Of a stretch of 64,000 bases of DNA, positions 9,472 to 17,374 are shown one piece after another. The stretch is taken from contig JAWKLJ010000002.1 of assembly GCA_041392805.1 (NCBI GenBank), forward strand, positions 2,123,001-2,187,000, given 5' to 3'. The position numbers and the translations under genes are program-made. The notes under the pieces are model-generated. The model did no database searches. It saw only the letters and a program-made list of their open reading frames with translations, and was not told where the DNA came from. The stretch's first letter is position 1. Every line of letters starts with the position of its first letter. Source of the DNA: Saprospiraceae bacterium (GTDB lineage Bacteria > Bacteroidota > Bacteroidia > Chitinophagales > Saprospiraceae).

Positions 9472-10416
9472 ATGGGCTTTAAATTACGGCTACTGTTGTT
9501 TTATTTAAACCATATAGTGAAGCCGATGGATTATTCCAAGATAGATGCTCCAACGCTTAGGAAAATAAATGAAAAAGAATATAAAAAAGCTAGTCAGTGG
9601 ATCGACTTTGAGCCGCTCCCAATGTTTAAATTGTGGGAAGAGCAAATAAAGGTCAGAGATGGAGCAACGATCCCTGTGCGCATTTTCAAGCCCATTCAAA
9701 AAAGTCCCTTACCGCTGATCGTTTTTTTTCACGGTGGCGGTTTTGTAACGCGAAGTATCGATACCCATGATAAAGCTTGTCGACGAATTGCCCAAATGAA
9801 TGAAGCTGTTGTCGTTTCAGTAGGCTATAGATTGGCCCCCGAATTCAAATTTCCTATCCCTGTGTATGATTGTTATGATGCGACTTGTTGGGCAGCATCT
9901 CAGGCGGAGCGATGGGGTGGAGACCCAGAGCGGTTGGTCGTAATGGGGGATAGTGCGGGTGGGAATTTGGCAACGGTGGTGGCTATCCAAGCTAGAAAAT
10001 TAAATGGCCCCCGCATTAGCAGCCAGGTACTAATATATCCCACTACAGATGGCAGAATGATCAGTTCCACTATCCTTACCTTTGGGAAAGGATATTTGCT
10101 GACAAAAGCCTTAATGGAATGGTTTGTCGATCATTATAAAGCAAAAGAAGCGGACAAATTAGACCCTCGGATGTCTCCTCTTTTAGAAGCAGATTTATCA
10201 AACTTGCCCCCAACTTATCTTTCAACAGCAGAATTTGATCCGCTGAAAGGAGAAGGCGAAGCATATGCCCAACGATTGAGTGAAGCGGGGAATAAGGTCG
10301 TTTTTAAGGAATACAAAGGCATGATTCATGGGTTTTTAAATTTGCCTAAAATAACAACGAAACAAACCATGCAGATGCATGAGGATATCAAATTATTCTT
10401 AGGAACGTTCGAATAA
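9472..10416 (+). CDS. Alpha/beta hydrolase, HSL-type esterase/lipase
   Basis: A 314-residue esterase of the hormone-sensitive-lipase (family IV) group. The oxyanion-hole motif HGGG is at 87-90. The catalytic triad can be read as Ser161 in GDSAGGN, Asp256 in EFDPLKGEG and His286 in MIHGFLN. There is no lipoprotein signal, although the first 15 residues are hydrophobic; an alternative start at residue 19 (MDYSKIDAPT) would remove them. These enzymes hydrolyse short acyl esters. The physiological substrate cannot be told from context. The stop codon lies inside the left arm of a long inverted repeat. Confidence 0.85.
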   Translation: MGFKLRLLLFYLNHIVKPMDYSKIDAPTLRKINEKEYKKASQWIDFEPLPMFKLWEEQIKVRDGATIPVRIFKPIQKSPLPLIVFFHGGGFVTRSIDTHDKACRRIAQMNEAVVVSVGYRLAPEFKFPIPVYDCYDATCWAASQAERWGGDPERLVVMGDSAGGNLATVVAIQARKLNGPRISSQVLIYPTTDGRMISSTILTFGKGYLLTKALMEWFVDHYKAKEADKLDPRMSPLLEADLSNLPPTYLSTAEFDPLKGEGEAYAQRLSEAGNKVVFKEYKGMIHGFLNLPKITTKQTMQMHEDIKLFLGTFE

Positions 10417-10558
10417 TAAGTTCGACAATTATGGGTCGGCTATTTTGTGGCCAGGCGAGCCAAAAAACGCAGGCGTAGCCAAAGCTACGGCGAGTATTTT
10501 TGGCGAAGCATGGTCACAAAAGAGGCAGCCAGAAAGTCGAAGTTATTGTTTGAACGTT
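10404..10558. repeat. Long imperfect inverted repeat with GTAGCC-AAAGCTAC tip
   Basis: The 155-bp stretch folds end to end. AACGTTCGAATAATAAGTTC at the left matches the reverse complement of GTTATTGTTTGAACGTT at the right, the middle arms pair around GGCTATTTTGTG / CACAAAAGAGGCAGCC, and the tip is GTAGCCAAAGCTAC (about 10475-10491). The left arm contains the last codons of the esterase gene. A second element with nearly the same tip but unrelated arms lies at 35972-36137. It may act as a terminator, but its length and mid-region are unlike an ordinary one. Confidence 0.55.
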
Positions 10559-10609
10559 CCTTAATGCAAAGTATTTAATATTTACCGTCGTATAGAATCG
10601 CTATTTATT

Positions 10610-12265
10610 ATGAGAAGCACTATTGCCAGCACCTTTTTATTTTGCCTTTTTTTTCTTTTTTCTTGCGAACCTCAAGCACCTAACAATGAGAAAAAAGAAA
10701 GAGATCCGCGTCCAAACATACTATTGATCTTATTGGATGACCTGGGATACTCCGATCTGGGATGTTTCGGAGGGGAGATTCCTACGCCCAACCTGGATGC
10801 CTTGGCAGCAGAGGGGGTACGCTTTTCCGGTTTCAGAACGGCCCCGATGGGAGGCCCTTCCAGGGCCCAGCTGATGACCGGAAACGACAACCATATCAGT
10901 GGCCATGGACGAATGTTGAACCCCCTACACGAAGCCTATCGTGGAATACCTGGTTATGAGTATGAATTCTCTAAGCAAGTCGTCTCTTTCCCCACTTTGT
11001 TGCAGGACGCCGGCTATTACACTTGCATTACAGGGAAATGGAACCTTGGAATAAAAGCTCAAAGCAACCCCAAACAGCAAGGTTTTGAAGATTCCTGGGT
11101 ATTGCTGGAAGATGCCAGTAATTATTACAATAATATAGGTTTAGGTCTTTATGGTTCGGACACTATTACACATTTTACCAGTAATGGCTTAAGCGCTCCT
11201 TATCCGGAAGGGACTTTTGCTACCGATTTTTATACCGACCAAATCATTTCTTATCTCAACAAAAATGCACATGATAGCCGGCCCTTCTTTGCCATGGCTG
11301 CTTATACTGCGCCACATTGGCCCTTACAGCCTCCCCGAGAGTATATCAACAAATACAAAGGGTTTTATGAGGAAGGGTATGATGTTTTAAGGGAAAAAAG
11401 ATTCAAAGGACTACAGGAAAAAGGGATTATTCCGGCCGACCGATTGCTGCCCGTTCGAATCAATACGTTTAAGCCTTGGTTTACTTTGTTTTTTGAAGAG
11501 CAACGACGGGAATCCAGAGAAATGGAACTTTATGCAGCACTGGTCAATCATTTAGATGATAACATCGGCCGCTTAATCAAAAACCTAAAGGAATTGGGTT
11601 TGTACGAAAACACGATTATCATTGTGGCATCAGACAATGGAGCAGGGCCGGAGAACGTGTTTGAGCATCCGGTCTTAGGCAGTTTCATTCGCAACCAGTA
11701 CGATAATACCTACGAAAACATGGGGTATCCGAATTCCTTTGTTTCCTATGGTAATGGCTGGGCCCAGGCTGCTATGGCCCCTTTTAACGGCTACAAAGGA
11801 CAGGCTTATGAAGGTGGTATCGCTGCACCCCTTATCGTCAAAGGTAAAATGCTGCAAGGACCAGGATCCGTTAAGCACGAGCATTTATCCATCCTGGATT
11901 TGGCACCTACTTTCCTGGATATAGCTGGGGCAACTTATCCGCAGGAATACAAGGGACAGGCATTGGCACCATTGCGTGGTCATTCTTTATTTCCCTATTG
12001 GAAAGGAGAGGTCAAGGCACCTCATGATGCAGAGGCCGTCTTTGCGCTTGAACACCGCGGACAAGCCTATGTCCAGAAAGGCACCTGGAAAATAGTGAAT
12101 CCCGGTGGTGCCTACGATAATTCCCGATTTCAATTGTTTGATCTAGCCACCGACCCAGGAGAACGCTTTGACCTTTCCTACCAAAATCCACAGAAAAAGG
12201 CAGAATTATTAGCAGAGTGGGAAAAGTTTAAGGCCAGTGTTGGCATCCAGTTCGTAGAACAGTAG
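10610..12265 (+). CDS. Sulfatase-family lipoprotein lacking the catalytic Cys/Ser
   Basis: A 551-residue lipoprotein (lipobox ending FLFSC, Cys19) of the type I sulfatase fold. The metal-binding aspartates are present (LLDDLGYSDLG, 42-51), as are GNDNHISGHGRM after the active site, TGKWNLG, and the later metal site VASDNGAGPE. In active type I sulfatases the signature is C/S-x-P-S/T-R, where the first residue becomes formylglycine. Here the sequence is MGGPSRAQLMTG, so residue 81 is Gly. Without a Cys or Ser the formylglycine cannot form, so normal sulfatase activity is not expected. It may bind substrate without cutting, or have another phosphatase-like role. Otherwise the gene looks intact. 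Confidence 0.8.
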   Translation: MRSTIASTFLFCLFFLFSCEPQAPNNEKKERDPRPNILLILLDDLGYSDLGCFGGEIPTPNLDALAAEGVRFSGFRTAPMGGPSRAQLMTGNDNHISGHGRMLNPLHEAYRGIPGYEYEFSKQVVSFPTLLQDAGYYTCITGKWNLGIKAQSNPKQQGFEDSWVLLEDASNYYNNIGLGLYGSDTITHFTSNGLSAPYPEGTFATDFYTDQIISYLNKNAHDSRPFFAMAAYTAPHWPLQPPREYINKYKGFYEEGYDVLREKRFKGLQEKGIIPADRLLPVRINTFKPWFTLFFEEQRRESREMELYAALVNHLDDNIGRLIKNLKELGLYENTIIIVASDNGAGPENVFEHPVLGSFIRNQYDNTYENMGYPNSFVSYGNGWAQAAMAPFNGYKGQAYEGGIAAPLIVKGKMLQGPGSVKHEHLSILDLAPTFLDIAGATYPQEYKGQALAPLRGHSLFPYWKGEVKAPHDAEAVFALEHRGQAYVQKGTWKIVNPGGAYDNSRFQLFDLATDPGERFDLSYQNPQKKAELLAEWEKFKASVGIQFVEQ

Positions 12266-12609
12266 CGTCCCGATTCTTCGGGTCGTAGAAAAGACCAGAA
12301 CAATATCGAAAGTCGAAAGTCGAGGGCGGAAGGCTACAACAGACCAAACAAACCCCAAGCCATTCCCAATCCCATCGGGATTCAATATTGGTAGCCAGCA
12401 TGAAGTCGTAAGTCGAGGGCGGAAAGCAGCAACAGATCAAACAAACACCTAGTCATTTCCAATCCCATCGGGATTCAATATTGTTGGCGCCAGCATGAAG
12501 TCGGAAGTCGGAAAATTGCGCTCCTGAGCCTTTCCGCCTTCCACCTTCCCATTTCCACCTTCCCATTTCCACCTTCACTGCGCTCTTCCGCCTTTCCGCC
12601 TTCTCAACC
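12266..12609. repeat. Intergenic direct repeats and pyrimidine-rich minisatellite
   Basis: A unit of about 93 bp beginning AGTCGAGGGCGGA occurs at 12318 and again at 12411. Each copy includes the small palindrome AATCCCATCGGGATT. From about 12535 there are short repeats of TTCCACCTTCCCAT and CTTTCCGCC. No gene is supported. It separates the convergent sulfatase and arylsulfotransferase genes. Confidence 0.55.
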
Positions 12610-14268
12610 TCAATCAATAACTAATTTTCGGGTTTCTATACCACCGATCTGAATGATATAAACGCCTTTTTGCCAGGAAGAAACGTCGACATATTTTCGG
12701 CCACCCGTAGCCCTAAAGGAATCTACCCTTCTTCCTAAAATGTCAAAGATTTCAATATCCACATACACCCCTCCTTCCCATTCTATGGTAAGAACGGAAC
12801 TTGCCGGATTGGGGTAGATATGAAGGCGATAAGTCTTCATAATATCTGTTGTCGGTAGAATCAATCCACACAAAGTAGAATCTGGATTCAATTCGATCCA
12901 TCCCTTGGACGATAAATCCCGATCGGTAAATGCTGCGTAATTAGCCGGATACCGATCCATCCTAAAGGTAAGGTTGTCATTGACCGCCAGTTCAGTTCCT
13001 TGTGCTACCGGATTGCCTCCCAGCAGCGGCGTTTTGTATTCCCAAACGACTTCGTTGCTTGGAGAAAGCTCGAAGGAATAACCATTTCGGCCAGCACAAA
13101 TCAAGGTGCTATTATTGGGTAAAAACTGAACGCTAGACAACCCAGTGGAGTACATTTCAGTCGGGACGGGGTGGGTAATTGTCACATCAAAAGTAGTTGG
13201 GCCATATTTCCCATTAAATAAAAGATAAGCCCAGGAATACATGTCCCAGGAAGGGCGAATGGTGTTTACGGTAGAAAAATCAGGGCCTGCCAGGTTATTG
13301 AAAACGGCAATCTTGCCATATTGGGGATGGGCTTTATCCACAAAATCTAGTACCCAATGCGCATCATGATTAAAGAACAAGGTTTGCTCATCCGCCGTTC
13401 CTGCCTGGTATGCCTGAGGATTTCCCCAGCGGAAAAGGAAGTCACCGCCAACACCTCCCAAACCGCCAATATGGCCTGCTGCTTGTTGCACGCTGGTAGA
13501 ATGATCAATAATATAAATCTCGCTTAAAAAGGGCGTACTCAGCAAGATCTGATCCAAGTCGGGATTATAATCCATAGCATTGGTATGCAACCAATCTGCC
13601 TTTCCATCTGCAGCAAAATTAATATCCAAAAGATTAGGGTGATTGGCTACTACACCGTAATTGGCCTTGGTAGAGTCAAAATCCTGAATGAGGTGATCCC
13701 AAAGGTGCCACTCCCAGACGATCTCATCTGTCGTTGGGTTGACTTCAATCACCAATTCCGGCCACAATTCATTATCGGTTAATAAGGCGGGATCTCGGCC
13801 AGCCTGGATAGCCTCTTCGGCCGTTTTCAATTCCCAGGCTAACATTAAAATGTTGCCATTGGGCATCATTTCAATATCATGATGTAAGCGGACGGTATCA
13901 TTATTTAAGGTAAAAGACCATTCTAGGTTATTGTCCCAGTCCCGAATTTCAACCGTTGCGCCACCCCCACCGGCCCAAATGGCATCATTGACAACCACAG
14001 CGTGCCGTTTGGTTTTGAGTAGTCGGCCATCACTCAATAAATAAGCAGTATTGCCGGGTCGGTATTGCAGACTATCTTCCCAGGTATTTACCAATTCACC
14101 ACAATTATTGAGCAAGTATACATTGGGCTGATTATGGGGATAAATCAAATTATAGCCATCAAAGGTGGCCGACGGTTGATAGGATAGAAGACCTACGGTG
14201 TTTTGACCAAGAAGCGCAAAGCCGTTTACACAAAAAAATACCAAGAGATAATATAGTCTTTTTTTCAT
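12610..14268 (-). CDS. Arylsulfotransferase-like secreted protein with T9SS sorting domain
   Basis: The start was set at the ATG at 14268, which gives the signal peptide MKKRLYYLLVFFCVNGFALL; the longer frame to 14310 adds an unlikely leader. The body is a beta-propeller-type arylsulfotransferase (ASST) domain with recurring blade motifs such as NGNILMLAWELK, EIVWEWHLWDHL, WLHTNAMDYNPDLDQILLS and FNHDAHWVLDF. The last 75 residues, starting IYPNPASSVLTIEW and ending GVYIIQIGGIETRKLVID, are a type A sorting domain for type IX secretion, so the protein should reach the cell surface or medium. Classical ASSTs transfer sulfate between phenols. Activity here is unproven. Confidence 0.75.
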   Translation of the reverse strand: MKKRLYYLLVFFCVNGFALLGQNTVGLLSYQPSATFDGYNLIYPHNQPNVYLLNNCGELVNTWEDSLQYRPGNTAYLLSDGRLLKTKRHAVVVNDAIWAGGGGATVEIRDWDNNLEWSFTLNNDTVRLHHDIEMMPNGNILMLAWELKTAEEAIQAGRDPALLTDNELWPELVIEVNPTTDEIVWEWHLWDHLIQDFDSTKANYGVVANHPNLLDINFAADGKADWLHTNAMDYNPDLDQILLSTPFLSEIYIIDHSTSVQQAAGHIGGLGGVGGDFLFRWGNPQAYQAGTADEQTLFFNHDAHWVLDFVDKAHPQYGKIAVFNNLAGPDFSTVNTIRPSWDMYSWAYLLFNGKYGPTTFDVTITHPVPTEMYSTGLSSVQFLPNNSTLICAGRNGYSFELSPSNEVVWEYKTPLLGGNPVAQGTELAVNDNLTFRMDRYPANYAAFTDRDLSSKGWIELNPDSTLCGLILPTTDIMKTYRLHIYPNPASSVLTIEWEGGVYVDIEIFDILGRRVDSFRATGGRKYVDVSSWQKGVYIIQIGGIETRKLVID

Positions 14269-14520
14269 ACTAGGATGTTTTGAACACATTGTGATGGACC
14301 AAAGATACAATTAGACAAATATAATCAGAAGGAAATGGAAGTTTTGAACCAGGATCGTCGGATAGTTTTCAATCTACGATTTCCTAATTGCATCGTTTTT
14401 TGACTTAATTAAGTTTTCCGCTTATCTTGCTTTCGACAACTTATTTTTTCATCACTCATCCCCTTTTTGCAATCCCCTGGCAGGGTAAATAATGCATTAA
14501 GGAGAGAAAAGCAACGCCAT

Positions 14521-15735
14521 ATGTACGCGGATCTCAAAATCAAAAGAGCTATTTACGATTCAGAGGAACACCAAATGCTAAGGGAAACAGTAAGGGAATT
14601 CCTTAAACAACATGTTTTGCCCTATCGGGAAGAATGGGAGGAAGTCGGTTATTGTTCCAGAGAGGCTTGGCGGAAGGCGGGAGAACTAGGTTTGTTGAAC
14701 ATTAGTTTATCGGAAAAATATGGTGGTGCTGGGCTGGATTTTTCATTTAGTGCCCTGATTATTGAAGAACTGTCACGAGCCTTTGCAGATTCTCCAAGCA
14801 TTTCGATGCACTCGGATATTGTTGGCCCTTATATTGAGACTTATGGGTCGGAATTTTTGAAAGAAAGATACTTGCCCAAAATGGCTACCGGAGAGTGGAT
14901 CGGTTCTTTGGGAATGACAGAACCTAGCACTGGTAGCGACTTGCAAGCGATCAAAACCAACGCCGTAGACAAAGGCGATCATTGGCTGCTCAATGGATCC
15001 AAGACCTTTATAACGATTGGTTATACCTCTGATTTTACGATTGTAGCCTGCAAAACCAATCCAGGCACTTCTCGCGAAGGGCTTAGCTTATTGGTCGTTG
15101 ATGCAGCCTTAGAAGGCTTTTCCAAGGGTAAACCATTCAAGAAAATCGGTTTAAAAACCAGTGATACTTGCGAGCTATTCTTCGAAGATGTAAAGGTGCC
15201 TAAAGCGAACTTGTTGGGCGAAGAAGGCAAAGGTTTTATCTATATGATGACCGAATTGCCCCGAGAACGTTTGACGATTGCCTTGCAGTCTATAGGCGCA
15301 TGTGAAGGCGCTATTGAGGATGCCATCCAGTATACGAGTGAACGCCACGCCTTTGGCCAGGCTATAGCTGGCTTTCAGAACACCCAGTTTAAAATGGCTG
15401 AGATGGCCACCAAATTACAAATCCATCAGGTGTTTATTGATAAATGTACCGAGCTTCTTATAAAGCATGAATTGACTGCCGAACAAGCCTCTATGGCCAA
15501 ATACTCGGCTACCGAGGTACAGTTTGAGGTATTGGATAATTGCTTGCAATTGCATGGCGGCTATGGTTATATCTGGGAATACCCCATCGCCAGGGCCTTT
15601 TCGGATAGCCGGGTAGCCAGAATCTATGGTGGTACCAATGAAATCATGAAGGTAATGATCGCTCGTCGGCTGTTTAGTGGTTATTTTGCTGAACTAAAAG
15701 CCAAAAAAAGAGCAACCATGGCTGAAACACGTTAG
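14521..15735 (+). CDS. Acyl-CoA dehydrogenase (long-chain/isovaleryl-type active site)
   Basis: A 404-residue FAD-dependent acyl-CoA dehydrogenase that introduces the alpha-beta double bond in fatty-acyl or branched-chain acyl-CoA oxidation. The start is at the ATG at 14521, preceded by AAGGAG at about 14500; the frame upstream to 14467 is not convincing. Motifs include GSLGMTEPSTGSDLQAIKT, the helix around ERLTIALQSIGACEGAIEDA, HGGYGYIWEYPIARAFSDSR and RIYGGTNEIMK. In medium-chain enzymes the YEGT motif carries the catalytic Glu. Here it is YGGT, as in long-chain and isovaleryl enzymes, whose base lies in the earlier helix, where Glu residues are present. The exact substrate is not determined. 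Confidence 0.9.
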   Translation: MYADLKIKRAIYDSEEHQMLRETVREFLKQHVLPYREEWEEVGYCSREAWRKAGELGLLNISLSEKYGGAGLDFSFSALIIEELSRAFADSPSISMHSDIVGPYIETYGSEFLKERYLPKMATGEWIGSLGMTEPSTGSDLQAIKTNAVDKGDHWLLNGSKTFITIGYTSDFTIVACKTNPGTSREGLSLLVVDAALEGFSKGKPFKKIGLKTSDTCELFFEDVKVPKANLLGEEGKGFIYMMTELPRERLTIALQSIGACEGAIEDAIQYTSERHAFGQAIAGFQNTQFKMAEMATKLQIHQVFIDKCTELLIKHELTAEQASMAKYSATEVQFEVLDNCLQLHGGYGYIWEYPIARAFSDSRVARIYGGTNEIMKVMIARRLFSGYFAELKAKKRATMAETR

Positions 15736-15878
15736 CGCTTGTCTTAGAACATGTTTGGACCGACCTAAATGGCTCTTTTATGGAGATTTTTTTTTAAGCC
15801 ATTAAACCCATGCAAAAAAAACATATCTAAGGAGATATAGGGATGACTCATTCCTAATTATTTATTCAATTTCCTTTG

Positions 15879-16946
15879 ATGAAGGGACAAAATAAAATAG
15901 CTATGCAATTGTTTAAAAAGAATGCAGGATTAGCCTTCTTGCTACTTTGTTGTTTTTCATGGAACCTAAATAGCCAGACAGCCGAAGTTTCAGAAGAAAC
16001 AGGCTTTCCGGGAGACAATTTCAGTCTAGAAGGTGCCCTCGAACTTTTCAAAAAAGCCAAATCTCCTGAAGATTTTGAAAAGGCACTCAATACAGAGGAT
16101 AATTATGTCAACAATCTCGATTTGAATGAAGATGGAGAAATTGACTATATCCGGGTAGTTGACCATATGGAAGGAGATGTACATGCTATCGTGCTACAGG
16201 TTCCGATCAGTGAAACCGAAAGCCAGGATATTGCGGTTATAGAAATTGAAAAAACAGGGCCTAATGGCGCAGTGCTGCAAATTATTGGTGACGAAGAGGT
16301 GTATGGTGAAACCACTATCGTAGAACCCTTTGCCATAGAAGCGGAGAACGGAAAAGGGGGCGGCCCCGATGCTGACCTTAGCTTCAAGCGCCTTGTCATT
16401 AATGTATGGATATGGCCATCCGTTAGATTTGTATATGGGCCAAGGTACACCTTGTGGGTTTCTCCATTTGCCTGGCGGGTTTATCCGCGGTGGTGGAGCC
16501 CCTGGCGCCCTCATCCATTTAGTTGGTATAGCGTCAAGGTGAGACCCTATCGAACCAGTTTTAGGGTTGTAAACACCCATCGCGTCGTACATGCACATAA
16601 GGTTTATGTTCCTCAAAGAAGAACTTCCACGACGGTGGTGAAGAAAACCACTGTTGTTAGAACCAATCGAGGAACGGCGGTCAAACGCACCACCACCGTT
16701 CAGGGTCAGCAGGGCAGCGTCGGCGCTACGCGGTCAAAAACGACAACAACAGGCGTCCGTACCCAAAATGGTGCAGCAGCTAAAAAAAGTACGACCACCA
16801 CGACCGCTGTAGGAAGAGGCAGAGAAGGAGCCGTCGTTGGTAAAAGACAAACGACCACCACGACCCAGGCCCGAAGTCGTAACGGTAATGCCGCTGCGAA
16901 AAGGACCACCAAAACAACTACGGTGAAAAGGAAAAGAAAAAATTAA
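15879..16946 (+). CDS. Secreted protein with basic Thr/Lys/Arg-rich tail
   Basis: A signal peptide (MQLFKKNAGLAFLLLCCFSW; the start could also be the ATG at 15903) is followed by an acidic domain with LDLNEDGEIDYIRVVDHMEG, an EF-hand-like loop, and alternating beta strands to about residue 165. A Trp/Arg-rich segment (INVWIWPSVRF, WRVYPRWWSPWRPHPFSW) follows. The last 130 residues are low complexity, built of KKTTVVRTNRG, KRTTTVQG and similar repeats, and very basic. The family is found in Bacteroidota, but no named function is known to me. A run of six tandem hairpins begins 18 bases after the stop. Confidence 0.65.
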   Translation: MKGQNKIAMQLFKKNAGLAFLLLCCFSWNLNSQTAEVSEETGFPGDNFSLEGALELFKKAKSPEDFEKALNTEDNYVNNLDLNEDGEIDYIRVVDHMEGDVHAIVLQVPISETESQDIAVIEIEKTGPNGAVLQIIGDEEVYGETTIVEPFAIEAENGKGGGPDADLSFKRLVINVWIWPSVRFVYGPRYTLWVSPFAWRVYPRWWSPWRPHPFSWYSVKVRPYRTSFRVVNTHRVVHAHKVYVPQRRTSTTVVKKTTVVRTNRGTAVKRTTTVQGQQGSVGATRSKTTTTGVRTQNGAAAKKSTTTTTAVGRGREGAVVGKRQTTTTTQARSRNGNAAAKRTTKTTTVKRKRKN

Positions 16947-16963
16947 ATGGGTGAGAAAGATGT

Positions 16964-17123
16964 CGGTGAAAAACACCGACATCTGCCTGGCTCGGTGAAA
17001 GACACCGGCATCCGCCTGGCTCGGTGAAAAACACCGACATCTGCCTGGCTCGGTGAAAAACACCGACATCTGCCTGGCTCGGTGAAAAACACCGACATCT
17101 GCCTGGCTCGGTGAAAAACACCG
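16964..17123 (+). repeat. Six tandem hairpin units, 29-bp period
   Basis: The palindrome CGGTGAAAAACACCG (stem CGGTG/CACCG, loop AAAAA) starts at 16964, 16993, 17022, 17051, 17080 and 17109. Units are joined by ACATCTGCCTGGCT or close variants. The second unit carries G for A in the loop and a G in the linker. The array starts 18 bases after the preceding stop codon. It could be transcribed as a row of stem-loops at the 3' end of the message. Confidence 0.75.
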
Positions 17124-17144
17124 ACATCCGCCTGCTTTCTTTGA

Positions 17145-17235
17145 ATTAATGCGAATCAAGGGCAAAAAGCCCCTGTTTTTGCTAAAATGGAGGGGGCGAT
17201 CACCATTTGGGTGTTAGCCCTTGATTCGCATTATT
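17145..17235. repeat. 91-bp element with inverted ends
   Basis: ATGCGAATCAAGGGC at 17149-17163 is the exact reverse complement of GCCCTTGATTCGCAT at 17217-17231, and the pairing continues with one mismatch for four more bases. The interior is G-rich (GGAGGGGGCGATCACC). It may be a terminator of the upstream gene or a small palindromic element. Confidence 0.55.
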
Positions 17236-17374
17236 AATTTATTTTTAAGTAAGGTATTAGATCTCTGGCTAATCCTGCTAATCTCATAATACGCCGTTTT
17301 CATAGATTAAATTTATACGGGATAAACCGTATATTCGGGGAATATTTCCTCATTAGTTTATTTAAAACTGGTCT

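Noticed and set aside
16734..17165. Antisense open frames over the tandem hairpins (RCRCFSPSQADV repeats)
   Set aside because: They arise from the 29-base repeat and from the complement of a low-complexity gene.
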